64,000 nt of DNA from Acinetobacter silvestris (GCF_002135235.1 NZ_NEGB01000003.1:248001-312000), one strand, 5' to 3'; positions 27,917 through 37,739 are shown, numbered from the stretch's first letter. The notes: generated by a model not told the origin, from the letters alone. Made by a program: numbers and translations.

Positions 27917-29797
27917 ATGCATTATCCTAAAGTTTACGATGTCATTGTTATCGGTGGCGGTCACGCAGGTACCGAAGCAGCACTTGCTGCGGCGCGTATG
28001 GGTCGACAGACATTGCTCTTAACTCATAACATTGAGACTTTAGGGCAGATGAGTTGTAACCCTGCCATCGGTGGTATTGGTAAATCACATTTAGTACGTG
28101 AAATTGATGCACTGGGCGGTGCAATGGCATTGGCTGCCGACAAAAGTGGTATTCAATTCCGTATTTTAAATTCGCGTAAAGGCGCAGCAGTACGTGCAAC
28201 ACGTGCGCAAGCTGACCGTGTGCGTTTTAAAGCAGCTATTCGTCATACGCTAGAAAATCAAGCCAACTTAGATATTTTTCAACAATCAGCAGATGACTTA
28301 ATTGTAGATGGCGATACCGTTAAAGGTGTTGTGACGCAAATGGGTATCCGTTTTGATACGAAAACTGTCGTGTTGACTACAGGTACATTCTTGGGTGGTG
28401 TGATTCACGTAGGACTCGAAAAATCGAGCGGTGGTCGTGCCGGTGATCCTCCATCTATTTCATTGGCAGCGCGTTTACGCGAATTAAATTTACCTGTAGG
28501 TCGTTTAAAAACAGGTACACCACCACGTATTGATGCGCGTTCTGTTGATTTCTCTGTAATGACAGCGCAGCCGGGTGATTTTCCATCGCCAACCATGTCA
28601 TTCATGGGCGATGCTTCTATGCATCCTGAACAAGTAAATTGTTATATTACGCATACCAATGAACGCACACATGACATTATTCGTGGTGGCTTAGACCGTT
28701 CGCCAATGTACACAGGTAAAATTGAAGGTGTAGGGCCGCGTTACTGCCCATCAATTGAAGATAAAATTCATAAGTTTGCAGATAAAGATTCGCATCAAGT
28801 GTTTTTGGAGCCAGAAGGCTTAGAGACACATGAGCTTTATCCAAATGGTATTTCAACGTCGCTACCGTTTGATGTTCAGTTTGAATTGGTTCGTTCGATT
28901 CGTGGTATGGAGAATGCACACATTCTTCGTCCGGGTTATGCAATTGAGTATGATTATTTCAATCCACAAGCATTGAAGTTCTCTTTAGAAACCAAAGCCA
29001 TTAATAACTTGTATTTTGCAGGTCAAATTAACGGTACCACGGGTTATGAAGAAGCTGGTGCACAAGGTTTATTGGCAGGTTTAAATGCTGCTCGCCGTGC
29101 TTGGGATCAAGAGCAATGGACGCCGAAACGTGATGAAGCGTACATGGGCGTTCTTGTTGATGACTTGATTACATTAGGTACGAAAGAACCGTACCGTATG
29201 TTTACTTCACGTGCGGAATACCGTTTGATGCTTCGTGAGGATAATGCGGATCAGCGCTTAACGGCAATTGGTCGTGAAATGGGCTTGGTTGATGATACGC
29301 GTTGGGCAGCTTACTGTGAAAAAATGGAAGCAGTTGAGAAAGAAACCAGTCGATTACAACATCTTTGGGCTGCACCAAATAATCCAATGGGTAAAAAATT
29401 CGTTGAGATGACGGGTGCGGATCTTTCTAAAGAATGTTCTGCGATTGATTTATTGAAACGTCCAAATATTAATTTTGCTCAAATTGCAGAACTTACAGGT
29501 TCTGAAGTTACTCCATTTGTAGGCGAGCAAATTGAAATTGCAGTGAAATATGCGGGCTACATTAATCGTCAGCATGAAGATGTTGCGCAGATGAAACGTT
29601 TGGAAGACACCAAAATTCCAGTGAATTTTGATTATGACATCGTGTCTGGTTTATCACGTGAAATTACATTGAAACTGAAAGATGTACGCCCTGAGACTTT
29701 AGCGCAGGCGAGTCGTATTCCAGGTGTTACACCTGCTGCGGTGCAGTTAATCATGATTACCATTCGTAAGAATGCACAAACGAAAAAAACCGCTTAA
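27917..29797 (+). CDS. mnmG: tRNA uridine-5-carboxymethylaminomethyl modification enzyme
   Basis: MnmG (GidA), with MnmE, installs the cmnm5 group at U34 of several tRNAs using FAD. The 626-residue protein opens [20 protein letters not shown], the FAD dinucleotide-binding site. It has [19 protein letters not shown] and the family signature [17 protein letters not shown], and its C-terminal helical domain ends [16 protein letters not shown]. It is not next to an origin-region rsmG or parAB. A terminator follows. Confidence 0.97.
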   Translation: MHYPKVYDVIVIGGGHAGTEAALAAARMGRQTLLLTHNIETLGQMSCNPAIGGIGKSHLVREIDALGGAMALAADKSGIQFRILNSRKGAAVRATRAQADRVRFKAAIRHTLENQANLDIFQQSADDLIVDGDTVKGVVTQMGIRFDTKTVVLTTGTFLGGVIHVGLEKSSGGRAGDPPSISLAARLRELNLPVGRLKTGTPPRIDARSVDFSVMTAQPGDFPSPTMSFMGDASMHPEQVNCYITHTNERTHDIIRGGLDRSPMYTGKIEGVGPRYCPSIEDKIHKFADKDSHQVFLEPEGLETHELYPNGISTSLPFDVQFELVRSIRGMENAHILRPGYAIEYDYFNPQALKFSLETKAINNLYFAGQINGTTGYEEAGAQGLLAGLNAARRAWDQEQWTPKRDEAYMGVLVDDLITLGTKEPYRMFTSRAEYRLMLREDNADQRLTAIGREMGLVDDTRWAAYCEKMEAVEKETSRLQHLWAAPNNPMGKKFVEMTGADLSKECSAIDLLKRPNINFAQIAELTGSEVTPFVGEQIEIAVKYAGYINRQHEDVAQMKRLEDTKIPVNFDYDIVSGLSREITLKLKDVRPETLAQASRIPGVTPAAVQLIMITIRKNAQTKKTA

Positions 29798-29819
29798 ATT
29801 TTAGCTTTTAATTAATTGA

Positions 29820-29846
29820 GCCTGCATCCATGATGTGGGCTTTTTT
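29820..29846 (+). terminator. Terminator of mnmG
   Basis: GCCTGCATC and GATGTGGGC (two wobble pairs) are followed by six T's, 22 bp after the mnmG stop. Confidence 0.7.
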
Positions 29847-29903
29847 ATCTTTGGAACATTATGAAAAAGCATTGCTGATTTTGTCTTCAGACATATATAT
29901 GCA

Positions 29904-29932
29904 TTGTTCAGCATTTTTCATTATTTTGCTAT
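29904..29932 (+). promoter_or_regulatory. Candidate promoter of a short independent transcript
   Basis: TTGTTC and TGCTAT are separated by exactly 17 bp. They lie between the mnmG terminator and a short unit that ends at its own strong terminator. Confidence 0.4.
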
Positions 29933-29983
29933 CGTGGGTTTAACCGTTATATTAATTTTACGTTCACAACCAGAGGTAAAACC

Positions 29984-30040
29984 ATGACAATGAAATCTAT
30001 ACGTTATAATAGTGGTGAACTCGCATGCTGTACGATGTGA
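29984..30040 (+). CDS. Candidate mini-ORF 1 (18 residues, Cys-Cys)
   Basis: ATG at 29984 follows AGAGG at good spacing. The peptide is MTMKSIRYNSGELACCTM, and its stop overlaps the next start by one base (TGATG). It is too short for family assignment. The ribosome-binding site and coupling are the only support. Confidence 0.35.
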   Translation: MTMKSIRYNSGELACCTM

Positions 30041-30111
30041 TGAACCATAATTCTTTAATGAATCAGCATTCATGTTGTATTTGGGGGAATAAAATCCAAT
30101 ATGAATTATAG
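30040..30111 (+). CDS. Candidate mini-ORF 2 (23 residues, Cys-Cys)
   Basis: It begins with the ATG overlapping the stop of mini-ORF 1 and contains QHSCCIWGNK. It overlaps the start of mini-ORF 3. It may be coupled to mini-ORF 1, but expression is unproven. Confidence 0.28.
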   Translation: MNHNSLMNQHSCCIWGNKIQYEL

Positions 30112-30166
30112 AAGCGACAACGATAATAAGAATAACAATATAACCATAAAATTATTAAGAGCCTAA
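30101..30166 (+). CDS. Candidate mini-ORF 3 (21 residues, Asn-rich)
   Basis: ATG at 30101 lies 13 bp after a GGGGGA motif. The peptide is MNYRSDNDNKNNNITIKLL plus Arg-Ala, ending within the terminator stem loop. Its composition is low-complexity, so it could be a chance frame in an RNA gene. Confidence 0.25.
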   Translation: MNYRSDNDNKNNNITIKLLRA

Positions 30167-30182
30167 AAGGCTCTTTTTTTAT
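30157..30182 (+). terminator. Strong terminator of the short transcript
   Basis: AAGAGCC, loop TAAAA, GGCTCTT, then a run of T's on the plus strand. The T tract is clearly better on plus than minus, so it ends a plus-strand transcript rather than the converging WYL gene. Confidence 0.8.
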
Positions 30183-30191
30183 TTTCTAAAG

Positions 30192-31187
30192 TTATTCAAT
30201 TTCATGTACTGCATTAAAAACTTCAATAGGTTCGATCCGAATGAGTTTTTTACCAAAGCTTCTAAGCCACCAGACTAATTGTGATGTAAATGGAACATTG
30301 GCCGTAATTTGATAAAGTTCTGGGGTGAGTTGTTCAATTTTTTGCGCTTTACTGAGTTGGCTCTCGGTGAAATATAAAGCATCATCTTCATTCATAAGTA
30401 GTTTTAATTCAATATTTTCTGTTGGTTTAGAAAAATCAACTCTAAAACCGAGTGCGCCAGAATCAATATAAACATCAATATCAAAATTAACAGGGTGCAA
30501 TGCGCGAGAGTCTAAAACGGTTGCTGATTTAAAACGATGTAATGCAAAGGTTTGTACTTCAGATTTATCAAAGCGCGTGCAAATGAGGTAAATTATGGCA
30601 CCTTTTTGCACTAAACCAAGCGGATTTAAGGTGTAGGTTTTCTCTTCGCCTTGATGCCCTCGCGCACGATAAATACATTCAATTTGTTTGTCTTGTAATA
30701 GACCTTCATAAATGGCTTGTTGCGCTTGTCGTTCAACCACGGGGGGGATTACAGGTTGGCTCGCAGGAACAATTCGAACTCGATTAATCCATTGGCGCAC
30801 ATTATTTTGTGTCGATAAACTGCGCCGTGCTAAATCAAACCAAGGATTCATTTCATCAATCAGGCTTGGCGGCAGGAGGTGTTTGAGATGTTCTTCCACC
30901 ATCATGAATGTTACGGCTTGAGAGCTGGTCATGTGGGGCAGGCTTTGAATCGGTGCATCCGAACGCCAACGCCATCCTTGAGGTACGGTTTTATTGCTTT
31001 CAATCGGAAAGCGCTGAGAAATTTGATTTAAATCACGCTGAATGGTTCGTAAACTAATTTCGATACCTTCACGTTCTAAAGTCTCTTGTAATTCACGCGT
31101 ACCTAACCACTTCCCAGTAGAGAGACGGGATAAAATTTGCCATTGACGATACAGGCTATTGGACGTTTCTTTTTCTTGTAAGGACAT
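30192..31187 (-). CDS. WYL-domain transcriptional regulator
   Basis: The 331-residue protein has an N-terminal winged helix (about 8-65, TGKWLGTRELQETLEREGIE, SLRTIQRDLNQIS). A central WYL domain with ECIYRARGHQGEEKTYTLNP LGLV features follows, and a C-terminal WCX extension ends the protein. WYL regulators sense nucleic acid or nucleotide ligands and often control DNA-damage or defence genes. No defence genes are adjacent here. It is monocistronic. Confidence 0.85.
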   Translation of the reverse strand: MSLQEKETSNSLYRQWQILSRLSTGKWLGTRELQETLEREGIEISLRTIQRDLNQISQRFPIESNKTVPQGWRWRSDAPIQSLPHMTSSQAVTFMMVEEHLKHLLPPSLIDEMNPWFDLARRSLSTQNNVRQWINRVRIVPASQPVIPPVVERQAQQAIYEGLLQDKQIECIYRARGHQGEEKTYTLNPLGLVQKGAIIYLICTRFDKSEVQTFALHRFKSATVLDSRALHPVNFDIDVYIDSGALGFRVDFSKPTENIELKLLMNEDDALYFTESQLSKAQKIEQLTPELYQITANVPFTSQLVWWLRSFGKKLIRIEPIEVFNAVHEIE

Positions 31188-31329
31188 AATGAATATTAAA
31201 TCAATTAACCGTTAAGTGAGGAATTTGAAAAGGTACTGCTACACAATAAAAAATATCCTGACGTTTCGCAAGAACTATCATCATCCTACCGATTTATATT
31301 TTGTATTGTTAAGCTCAATGATACTGAAA

Positions 31330-31358
31330 TAAAAATCCAAGTAGAGACCTGGATTTTT
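31330..31358 (-). terminator. Terminator of alr
   Basis: AAAAATCCA and TGGATTTTT with a 10-nt loop, 15 bp after the alr stop, with T's on the minus strand. Confidence 0.65.
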
Positions 31359-31372
31359 AAAAATCATCCAGA

Positions 31373-32437
31373 TTATTTACGAACAGGGCGATTGCTTAAA
31401 CGACAAAGGAGTTCATAGCCAATAGTGCCATTGGCTTCTGCGACATCATCTACCAATCGATCTTTCCCCCAAAGCTCAACCACCGTACCTAATGTTGCAT
31501 TTAGTCCAGTGACATCAATAGCAATCATATCCATCGCAACCCGACCAATGATCGGAATGGACTGTCCATGAATTGCAACATAGTTTTGTTTGGGGAATGC
31601 ACGTGGATAGCCATCGCCATAACCAATTGAAACAATGGCAATATCAATTGCAGTTTCAGCAGTAAAAGTTGAACCATAACCCACAACTTCACCCGCGTGA
31701 ATATGGTTGAGCGCAATAATTTCAGCAGTAAAAGTCATCACAGGTTGAAGATCTAGTGCTTGTACAGATTGATCTGCAAATGGTGATGCACCGTAAAGCA
31801 TAATACCTGGGCGAACAAAATCGAAGTTTAATTCAGGCCATTTGAAAATAGCTGCTGAATTACAGCATGAACCCATCACTGGTGAACATGCTTCTTTCAC
31901 CTGTAAAAACTGATTTTTTTGTTGTTCGTTTAAAAGATTATCGGCATCGGCATTGGCAAAATGCATGGCCAATACACAGGTGAAACCTGCTGCTTTCAGT
32001 GTATGAATGATCTTGATAATGTCTGGAACTTTAAAGCCTAGACGATTCATGCCACTGTTGAGTTTGACCCAAACTTTTAAATTTTTAGCTTGGTATGCCG
32101 CTTTGTGTGCAAGTAACCATTCAATTTGTGGCTGATGATGTACGATAATTTCAATATTACTGTTAATTGCGATTGCCATTTCATCTTCAGAAAATACACC
32201 TTCAATCAACGTGATGGGTTGTGTGTATCCAAGGTTACGAATTTCTAAAGCTTCTTCTAAGCAGGCGACACCAAAGGCATCGGTAGAACTTAAGGCTGCA
32301 AGACAGTCTTTGATTCCGTGTCCATAAGCATTAGCTTTGACCATGCTGACGATTTTGGCGGTTGGTGCAAGTTGTTTGACACGGTTTAAATTATATTGAA
32401 GTGCTTCTTGGTCAATATAAACTGTTGCTTGGCGCAC
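31373..32437 (-). CDS. alr: Alanine racemase
   Basis: The PLP enzyme interconverts L- and D-alanine for peptidoglycan. The 354-residue protein starts at GTG, 10 bp after AAGGAG. The PLP lysine is Lys34 (SMVKANAYGHG) and the catalytic tyrosine lies in VVGYGSTF (about residue 253). The C-terminal barrel ends GTIGYELLCRLSNRP. It lies 285 bp downstream of dnaB on the same strand, a frequent pairing, though dnaB has its own terminator. Confidence 0.95.
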   Translation of the reverse strand: MRQATVYIDQEALQYNLNRVKQLAPTAKIVSMVKANAYGHGIKDCLAALSSTDAFGVACLEEALEIRNLGYTQPITLIEGVFSEDEMAIAINSNIEIIVHHQPQIEWLLAHKAAYQAKNLKVWVKLNSGMNRLGFKVPDIIKIIHTLKAAGFTCVLAMHFANADADNLLNEQQKNQFLQVKEACSPVMGSCCNSAAIFKWPELNFDFVRPGIMLYGASPFADQSVQALDLQPVMTFTAEIIALNHIHAGEVVGYGSTFTAETAIDIAIVSIGYGDGYPRAFPKQNYVAIHGQSIPIIGRVAMDMIAIDVTGLNATLGTVVELWGKDRLVDDVAEANGTIGYELLCRLSNRPVRK

Positions 32438-32676
32438 CCTTGTTGCTCCTTAAGAATGACAATGCTTTAAACTAGACAATCAAGTGCTAGATATGCTTTG
32501 TGAGTTGGGGGATTTTAGAATGAAGCTTTAATCAAAAAAAGATTAGTCTTACATGGGAAAAATAAGTAATTATTGTAGTCCTATCATGTCAAAATGGACA
32601 TTGGTTTAAATGGATTTATTTAATGTTCTTGTGAAAAACGAAGTCAAATTCAATGCAATCTAACATTCTAGTGAAT

Positions 32677-32708
32677 AAAAAAATGGACAAAAAATTGCCC
32701 ATTTTTTT
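32677..32708 (-). terminator. Terminator of dnaB
   Basis: AAAAAAATGG and CCATTTTTTT flank an A-rich loop; the T tail is on the minus strand, just after the dnaB stop. Confidence 0.7.
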
Positions 32709-32722
32709 TATTGGTTTGAAAT

Positions 32723-34168
32723 CTATTCTTCATCATCATATTGAGAATAATATTCAGGGGATAGATTGCTAAAACGCGTATATTGACCTTCAAATGCCAA
32801 GCGTACTGTACCAATTGGACCGTTACGTTGTTTACCAATGATAATTTCAGCAGTACCTGCTTCTTTTGAGTCCTTGTTATACACTTCATCGCGGTAAATA
32901 AACATGATCAAATCGGCATCCTGCTCGATCGCACCCGATTCACGTAGATCGGACATTACAGGGCGTTTATTTGGACGGTTCTCCAAAGCACGGTTTAACT
33001 GAGACAGTGCAATCACTGGGCACATCATTTCCTTTGCCAAAGCTTTTAAGCTACGTGAAATTTCTGAAATCTCACCAACACGGTTGTCGCCCATTCCTGG
33101 GACTTTCATTAATTGTAGGTAGTCGACCATAATACAGCCAAGCTTACCACCGTGTTGTTTGGCAATACGCCGTGCGCGTGAACGCAATTCGGTTGGTGGT
33201 AGAGCAGAGGAGTCATCGATATAAAGATGCTTCTCTTGTAATTGTAAGATGGTTCCAGTGACTTTAGACCATTCCTCTCCATCCAATTTACCTGAACGTA
33301 AATGGCCTTGATGAACTTTACCATAGGCTGAAATTAAACGCATGGCGATGGAATCTGCTGGCATCTCCATAGAAAAGACCAATGCGGGTAGGTCACAGTT
33401 GAATAAGACGCTTTCCACTAAATTCATGGCAAAAGTGGTTTTACCCATCGATGGACGAGCAGCAACAATAATGAGGTCGCCAGCTTGCATCCCTGAGGTT
33501 TTATTATCTAACTCCATAAATCCTGAAGTTAAACCGGTGATGCTGCCTTCCATTTGTGAAAGTTCATTCAGCTTATCAAAAACATCGGCAACAACGGCTG
33601 ATATGGCTTTTGGACCTTGGGCTTTGGCATTATTGTTATGTTGTTCTGCAATTGAAAAAATGTTAGTTTCGGCCAAATCTAGAATTTCACTGACTTCACG
33701 ACCTTTGGTGTCATAGGCATTTTGTAAAATTTCATTGCCGACTTTAATCATACTTCTAAGTGTTGAAAATTCACGAATTTTATGTGCATAGGTTTCTAGA
33801 TTGTAGAAACTTGATGGCGAATCTGCCATGAGTTGCATTAAATATTCTTCACCACCAATCGCATCTAGTAAATTTTGCTTAATCAGCCAGTCGTTGACTA
33901 ATACTGCATCATAAGGCGAGCTTTCTTGCGCCAATTTTTCAATCGCACGGAAAATATATTTATGCCGAGTCGCATAGAAATCATTTTCATGTAGGGCATC
34001 ACTGACTTGTTCAAATGATTCGGCAACCGTCATGAGTGCAGCTAGCACCGCTTGTTCAATCGCCAAATTATGCGGTGGCGTACGAAATTCCTTTAACTGT
34101 GCAGCAGTACTGGTTTTTGCATCAGTTTTAAAAGTATTTGTAGAAGCAGGGGCTGGTGCCTGAGACAT
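32723..34168 (-). CDS. dnaB: Replicative DNA helicase
   Basis: DnaB unwinds the fork as a hexamer. The 481-residue protein has an N-terminal DnaB_N domain (PPHNLAIEQAVLAALM from about residue 31). The RecA-like helicase domain carries Walker A ARPSMGKTT, Walker B-like CIMVDYLQLM, and SQLNRALENRPNKRPVMSDL. There is no intein. The N-terminal extension is Ala/Thr-rich. It lies 200 bp downstream of rplI with a terminator between. Confidence 0.97.
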   Translation of the reverse strand: MSQAPAPASTNTFKTDAKTSTAAQLKEFRTPPHNLAIEQAVLAALMTVAESFEQVSDALHENDFYATRHKYIFRAIEKLAQESSPYDAVLVNDWLIKQNLLDAIGGEEYLMQLMADSPSSFYNLETYAHKIREFSTLRSMIKVGNEILQNAYDTKGREVSEILDLAETNIFSIAEQHNNNAKAQGPKAISAVVADVFDKLNELSQMEGSITGLTSGFMELDNKTSGMQAGDLIIVAARPSMGKTTFAMNLVESVLFNCDLPALVFSMEMPADSIAMRLISAYGKVHQGHLRSGKLDGEEWSKVTGTILQLQEKHLYIDDSSALPPTELRSRARRIAKQHGGKLGCIMVDYLQLMKVPGMGDNRVGEISEISRSLKALAKEMMCPVIALSQLNRALENRPNKRPVMSDLRESGAIEQDADLIMFIYRDEVYNKDSKEAGTAEIIIGKQRNGPIGTVRLAFEGQYTRFSNLSPEYYSQYDDEE

Positions 34169-34331
34169 ATAAAACCTTGATTTTTAATAATAAAATAAAT
34201 ATTCAATGCATGCTTTTGCACTTGCTCATAATTAAGCAAAAGTGAGTTAAGAGCTTAACAGATTTAGCAATAAGAGGGTGATACTGTGTTAGAAAATAAA
34301 AATAAGATAGGAAAACTTAAAATTTAAAGAT

Positions 34332-34365
34332 AAAAAAAGAGCATGCAAAAGCATGCCCTTTTTTT
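34332..34365 (-). terminator. Terminator of the rpsF-rpsR-rplI operon
   Basis: The GCATGC arms with flanking A and T runs (GGGCATGC-TTTT-GCATGCTC on the minus strand) end the operon 8 bp after rplI. Confidence 0.8.
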
Positions 34366-34372
34366 GCAAAAA

Positions 34373-34819
34373 TTACTCAGCTACGATTGTAACGAGAACT
34401 TCAGCAGCAACATCATGGTGCAATTGGATTGCGATGTTGAATTCACCAGTATGACGAAGTGCGCCATTTGGTAAACGAACTTCTGCACGGTCTACAGTAA
34501 GACCAGCATTAGTTAACGCGTCAGCGATGTCACGAGTACCGATAGAACCGAATAATTTACCTTCGTCACCAGCTTTCGCCGTGATTACGATATTTACTTC
34601 GTTCAATTGGTCAGCACGTGCTTGAGCAGTAGCTAATACACCAGCTTCTTGTTTCTCAAGTTCAGCACGACGAGCTTCAAAAGCAGCAGTGTTCGACTCA
34701 GTCGCAGCAACTGCTTTACCTTGAGGGATAAGGAAGTTACGGCCGTAACCAGCTTTAACTGAAACTTTATCGCCTAATTTACCAAGGTTTTTAATGCGTT
34801 GTAATAAAATAATATCCAC
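34373..34819 (-). CDS. rplI: 50S ribosomal protein L9
   Basis: The 148-residue protein starts [20 protein letters not shown] and carries [16 protein letters not shown], the L9 N-terminal signature. A long connecting helix and a C-terminal RNA-binding domain follow. It lies 9 bp downstream of rpsR, last in the operon. Confidence 0.97.
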   Translation of the reverse strand: MDIILLQRIKNLGKLGDKVSVKAGYGRNFLIPQGKAVAATESNTAAFEARRAELEKQEAGVLATAQARADQLNEVNIVITAKAGDEGKLFGSIGTRDIADALTNAGLTVDRAEVRLPNGALRHTGEFNIAIQLHHDVAAEVLVTIVAE

Positions 34820-34828
34820 AGCTCAACC

Positions 34829-35056
34829 TCACTTATGATTGTCAGTGTAAGGGATCAAAGACAAGTAGCGAGCTTGTTTAATAGCAAGCGCTAATTGACG
34901 TTGGTAACGAGCTTTAGTACCTGTAATACGGCTAGGAACAATCTTGCCATTTTCAGTGATATACTGTTTTAAAGTATCGATATCTTTGTAGTCGATGTAA
35001 GCAACTTTCTCAGCTGTAAAGCGGCAGAACTTGCGACGACGGTAAAAACGTGCCAT
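34829..35056 (-). CDS. rpsR: 30S ribosomal protein S18
   Basis: The 75-residue protein reads [20 protein letters not shown] at the start and contains [19 protein letters not shown], matching S18. S18 forms a heterodimer with S6 on the platform of the 30S subunit. It lies 12 bp downstream of rpsF. Confidence 0.97.
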   Translation of the reverse strand: MARFYRRRKFCRFTAEKVAYIDYKDIDTLKQYITENGKIVPSRITGTKARYQRQLALAIKQARYLSLIPYTDNHK

Positions 35057-35068
35057 TGATTGTTCTCC

Positions 35069-35455
35069 TTATGCTTCAGCAGAATCTTGAGCTTGTTGTG
35101 CTTCTTCACGTTGAGCTTTACGCGCACGTTTTTCTTCAGCACTCTTAGCAAGTAAAGACTCTTCAGTGATTGCGTTTTCACGACGGATAATCACATTACG
35201 AAGGATTGCATCGTTATAACGGAACAATTCTTCTAATTCATTAAGCGTAGTTTGACCACATTCAACGTTCATTAAAATGTAGTGCGCTTTATGGATTTTG
35301 TTAATTGGGTAAGCCAATTGGCGACGGCCCCAATCTTCAAGACGGTGAATTTGACCTTCAGCATCTTTGATGTGAGAAATGTAGCGTTCTACCATTCCCA
35401 CAACTTGATCGCTTTGGTCTGGGTGTACCAGAATTACGATTTCGTAGTGACGCAT
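35069..35455 (-). CDS. rpsF: 30S ribosomal protein S6
   Basis: The 128-residue protein starts [20 protein letters not shown] and contains [14 protein letters not shown], the S6 core. It has an Ala/Glu-rich tail, as in other Moraxellaceae-like S6 proteins. It is first gene of the operon, and its start codon lies just inside a leader structure that resembles the S6:S18 autoregulatory motif. Confidence 0.97.
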   Translation of the reverse strand: MRHYEIVILVHPDQSDQVVGMVERYISHIKDAEGQIHRLEDWGRRQLAYPINKIHKAHYILMNVECGQTTLNELEELFRYNDAILRNVIIRRENAITEESLLAKSAEEKRARKAQREEAQQAQDSAEA

Positions 35456-35461
35456 TGTCAG

Positions 35462-35515
35462 CTCCTTACGGTTTATGCAGCCTCAAACTTTTTAAATAAA
35501 ATTTGAAGCAAGGAG
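35462..35515 (-). promoter_or_regulatory. S6:S18-type autoregulatory RNA leader of rpsF
   Basis: On the minus strand, CTCCTT pairs with AAGGAG, which contains the rpsF ribosome-binding site. Inside, GCTTCAAA pairs with TTTGAGGC around an AT-rich loop. Between the two stems the 3' side bulges TGCATAAACCGT, containing CCG. This two-stem layout with a CCG bulge fits the conserved rpsF leader bound by the S6-S18 complex. Confidence 0.65.
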
Positions 35516-35899
35516 TCACAATCAAATATATTGATTGAGCCGCAAAAATTGCGAGCGCTGATTATAAGGAATATAGCGATTTTTAGCAATCTTATTCAAA
35601 ATATTTGTTATCTGAAAAATAGAATTTGAAATAAAGTTAATTGTTAATCCATTTTTACTGCTAATGAGGAGAGAGCTATATATAGGTGTAATTTTTTCTT
35701 GTAGAGCAAATGAAAGATTTTTATTTATAAAAATTAGTCAGTATGTTTTTGAATTAAATGATACATATTGTGATGTGCGAAAATTATTTTATAAGAATAA
35801 GTGAATTGAAGATGTGATGTTTTAATGGATATTCATCATGAGTGTATAAGTAAAAAAGTAGTAAGTAAAAAAAAGATAGAGAGGACTCTATCTTTTTTC
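35516..35899. other. Intergenic region between rpsF leader and cyoE
   Basis: About 380 bp of AT-rich sequence that should contain the rpsF promoter. A short hairpin with T's on the minus strand near 35871-35895 (AAAAAAAGATAGAG/CTCTATCTTTTTT) lies just after the cyoE stop and probably ends the cyo operon. No open frame is seen. Confidence 0.55.
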
Positions 35900-36778
35900 T
35901 TAAAAAATTGGCAGATGTGGTGCAGGAGAGACGTAGCTAAAACTAAAACTAAAGCTTAGTGCTGTAATTAAAATTACAGAATATAAAAAATAGCGCTTTG
36001 CCCAAATTTGATCATTTTCAGCTTTGAAACCAATGATCGATAAATAAATCCAATAAGCACAAAGTGCATTAAAGGTAATCAAAAAGATCACATTGGTATA
36101 GCCAAAACAATACAATCCATTTAACACTGCAGCAAATAATAAAACATAAATCAAACTTTCAACTTTGGTTCGATAAATGGAGCGTGCAACAGGTAAAATT
36201 GGAATGCCTGCATTTTTATAGTCATCAAAACGATATATTGCAATTCCCCATGAATGTGGCATTTGCCAAAGTGCATATGCTAAAAAAATTAGCAAAGCGG
36301 CAACATCAAATTCATTTGAAACGGCGGTATAACCGATCACGGGAGGGCTTGCGCCAGAAATACTACCAATCACGGTTTGGTGGATAGTAGTACGCTTACT
36401 CCAGAGACTATAAAAAATTACATAAACCACAAAACCCAGTACTGCGAAACCAAAGGCATACGCATTAACAAAAAACCATAATAAGCCGAAGCCAATCAAA
36501 CCGAGTGCCGCAGAAAATGCCAGCGCTACAGTTGGACTAATGGTTTTTTTGACTAATGCACGATTCATCGTCCGTTGCATTTTTTGATCAATATCTTGAT
36601 CAATCACGTTGTTGACGACGCAACCAGAGGCAACCACAAGTGTTGTACCAAGTAAGGTAATCAGGAGGAGAATGAAATCTATAGAACCTTGAGCGGCTAA
36701 GAAAAAGCCGCCCAAAGTGGTAACAAAGTTACCAAAGAGAATTCCTGGTTTAGTCAGGAATAAATACTTTTTAAACAT
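35900..36778 (-). CDS. cyoE: Protoheme IX farnesyltransferase (heme O synthase)
   Basis: CyoE converts protoheme to heme O for the bo3 oxidase. The 292-residue membrane protein has about eight or nine helices, with the prenyl-diphosphate motif NNVIDQDIDQKM near residue 56 and the second loop ENDQIWAKRYF... near residue 260 (YDDYKNAGIPILPV in the middle). It is last in cyoABCDE, 10 bp after cyoD. Confidence 0.95.
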   Translation of the reverse strand: MFKKYLFLTKPGILFGNFVTTLGGFFLAAQGSIDFILLLITLLGTTLVVASGCVVNNVIDQDIDQKMQRTMNRALVKKTISPTVALAFSAALGLIGFGLLWFFVNAYAFGFAVLGFVVYVIFYSLWSKRTTIHQTVIGSISGASPPVIGYTAVSNEFDVAALLIFLAYALWQMPHSWGIAIYRFDDYKNAGIPILPVARSIYRTKVESLIYVLLFAAVLNGLYCFGYTNVIFLITFNALCAYWIYLSIIGFKAENDQIWAKRYFLYSVILITALSFSFSFSYVSPAPHLPIF

Positions 36779-36788
36779 AATGATCAGT

Positions 36789-37118
36789 TTAGATCATCAT
36801 GTTTGAATGTAAGTAATTCATAATCCATACAGAACCAACTAAAAGTACCGCAATAGTTAGAATTGTATAAATAAATGCAATCACGTTCCAACGCTGCTCA
36901 GATGACGAATTCATGTGTAAGAAGAACACTAACTGAACCAGTACCTGAGCAACTGCAGTAATCGCAATTGTTGCAATAATCGCACCACGGCTAAAATCTT
37001 CAGTATGCATTGCCATATAGAATGGAACAATAGTCAATAAAACTGAAAGAATGAAGCCGATAGTGTATTGCTTAACGTTACCGTGAGATGCACCAGCGGC
37101 ATTATGATCATGGCTCAT
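36789..37118 (-). CDS. cyoD: Cytochrome bo3 ubiquinol oxidase subunit IV
   Basis: The 109-residue protein has three transmembrane helices (QYTIGFILSVLLTIVPFYMA first). The start is the ATG at 37118, with AGGAG 9 bp upstream, giving MSHDHNAAG; an in-frame upstream start lies inside cyoC and is rejected. The cyoC stop and this start overlap by one base (TAATG). Confidence 0.93.
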   Translation of the reverse strand: MSHDHNAAGASHGNVKQYTIGFILSVLLTIVPFYMAMHTEDFSRGAIIATIAITAVAQVLVQLVFFLHMNSSSEQRWNVIAFIYTILTIAVLLVGSVWIMNYLHSNMMI

Positions 37119-37735
37119 TATACAACTCCTAACAAGTAAACTACGCTGAATACGCAGATCCACACGATGTCAAGGAAGTGCCAGAACAAGCTTAAACATG
37201 CGAGACGACGCGTGTTTGCAGTGGTTAAACCATATTTTTTGATTTGCACCATTAATATGATCATCCACACCAAACCAGAAGTTACGTGAATACCGTGTGT
37301 TCCTACTAGAGTAAAGAACGCAGATAAGAACGCGCTGTGACTTGGACCATGACCTTCATGAACTAAATGAGTGAACTCATATAATTCCATACCGATGAAT
37401 GATGCACCAAAGATAAATGTAACGATAAGCCACAAAATCACTTGGTTAACATTCTTTTTGTAAGAAGCAAGTACTGCAAAACCAAAGGTTACTGAAGAGA
37501 TAAGGAGCGCAAAAGTTTCAGTTAAAACGAAACCTAATGTGTCACCAAAAAGCTCTTTAGGGCTTGGTGTTCCAGCTGGAATATGACTGCTTAATACAGC
37601 GAACGCGATGAAGAGTGTACCGAATAAAATCAAGTCACTCATCAAATAGGTCCAAAAACCAAAGACGGTGATGTCCGTATCATCGTGATGATGTTCATCG
37701 TGTCCGTGGTTGTCGTGATGAAGTACTTCAGCCAT
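37118..37735 (-). CDS. cyoC: Cytochrome bo3 ubiquinol oxidase subunit III
   Basis: The 205-residue protein has a His/Asp-rich N-terminus ([14 protein letters not shown]), then five transmembrane helices typical of heme-copper oxidase subunit III ([34 protein letters not shown]). It lies 4 bp downstream of cyoB. The His-rich tail is conspicuous and could bind metal, but similar tails are seen in other CyoC proteins. Confidence 0.95.
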   Translation of the reverse strand: MAEVLHHDNHGHDEHHHDDTDITVFGFWTYLMSDLILFGTLFIAFAVLSSHIPAGTPSPKELFGDTLGFVLTETFALLISSVTFGFAVLASYKKNVNQVILWLIVTFIFGASFIGMELYEFTHLVHEGHGPSHSAFLSAFFTLVGTHGIHVTSGLVWMIILMVQIKKYGLTTANTRRLACLSLFWHFLDIVWICVFSVVYLLGVV

Positions 37736-37739
37736 ATCC

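Noticed and set aside
37119-37163. Longer start for cyoD inside cyoC
   Set aside because: AGGAG sits 9 bp before the ATG at 37118, and the extra residues do not match family members.
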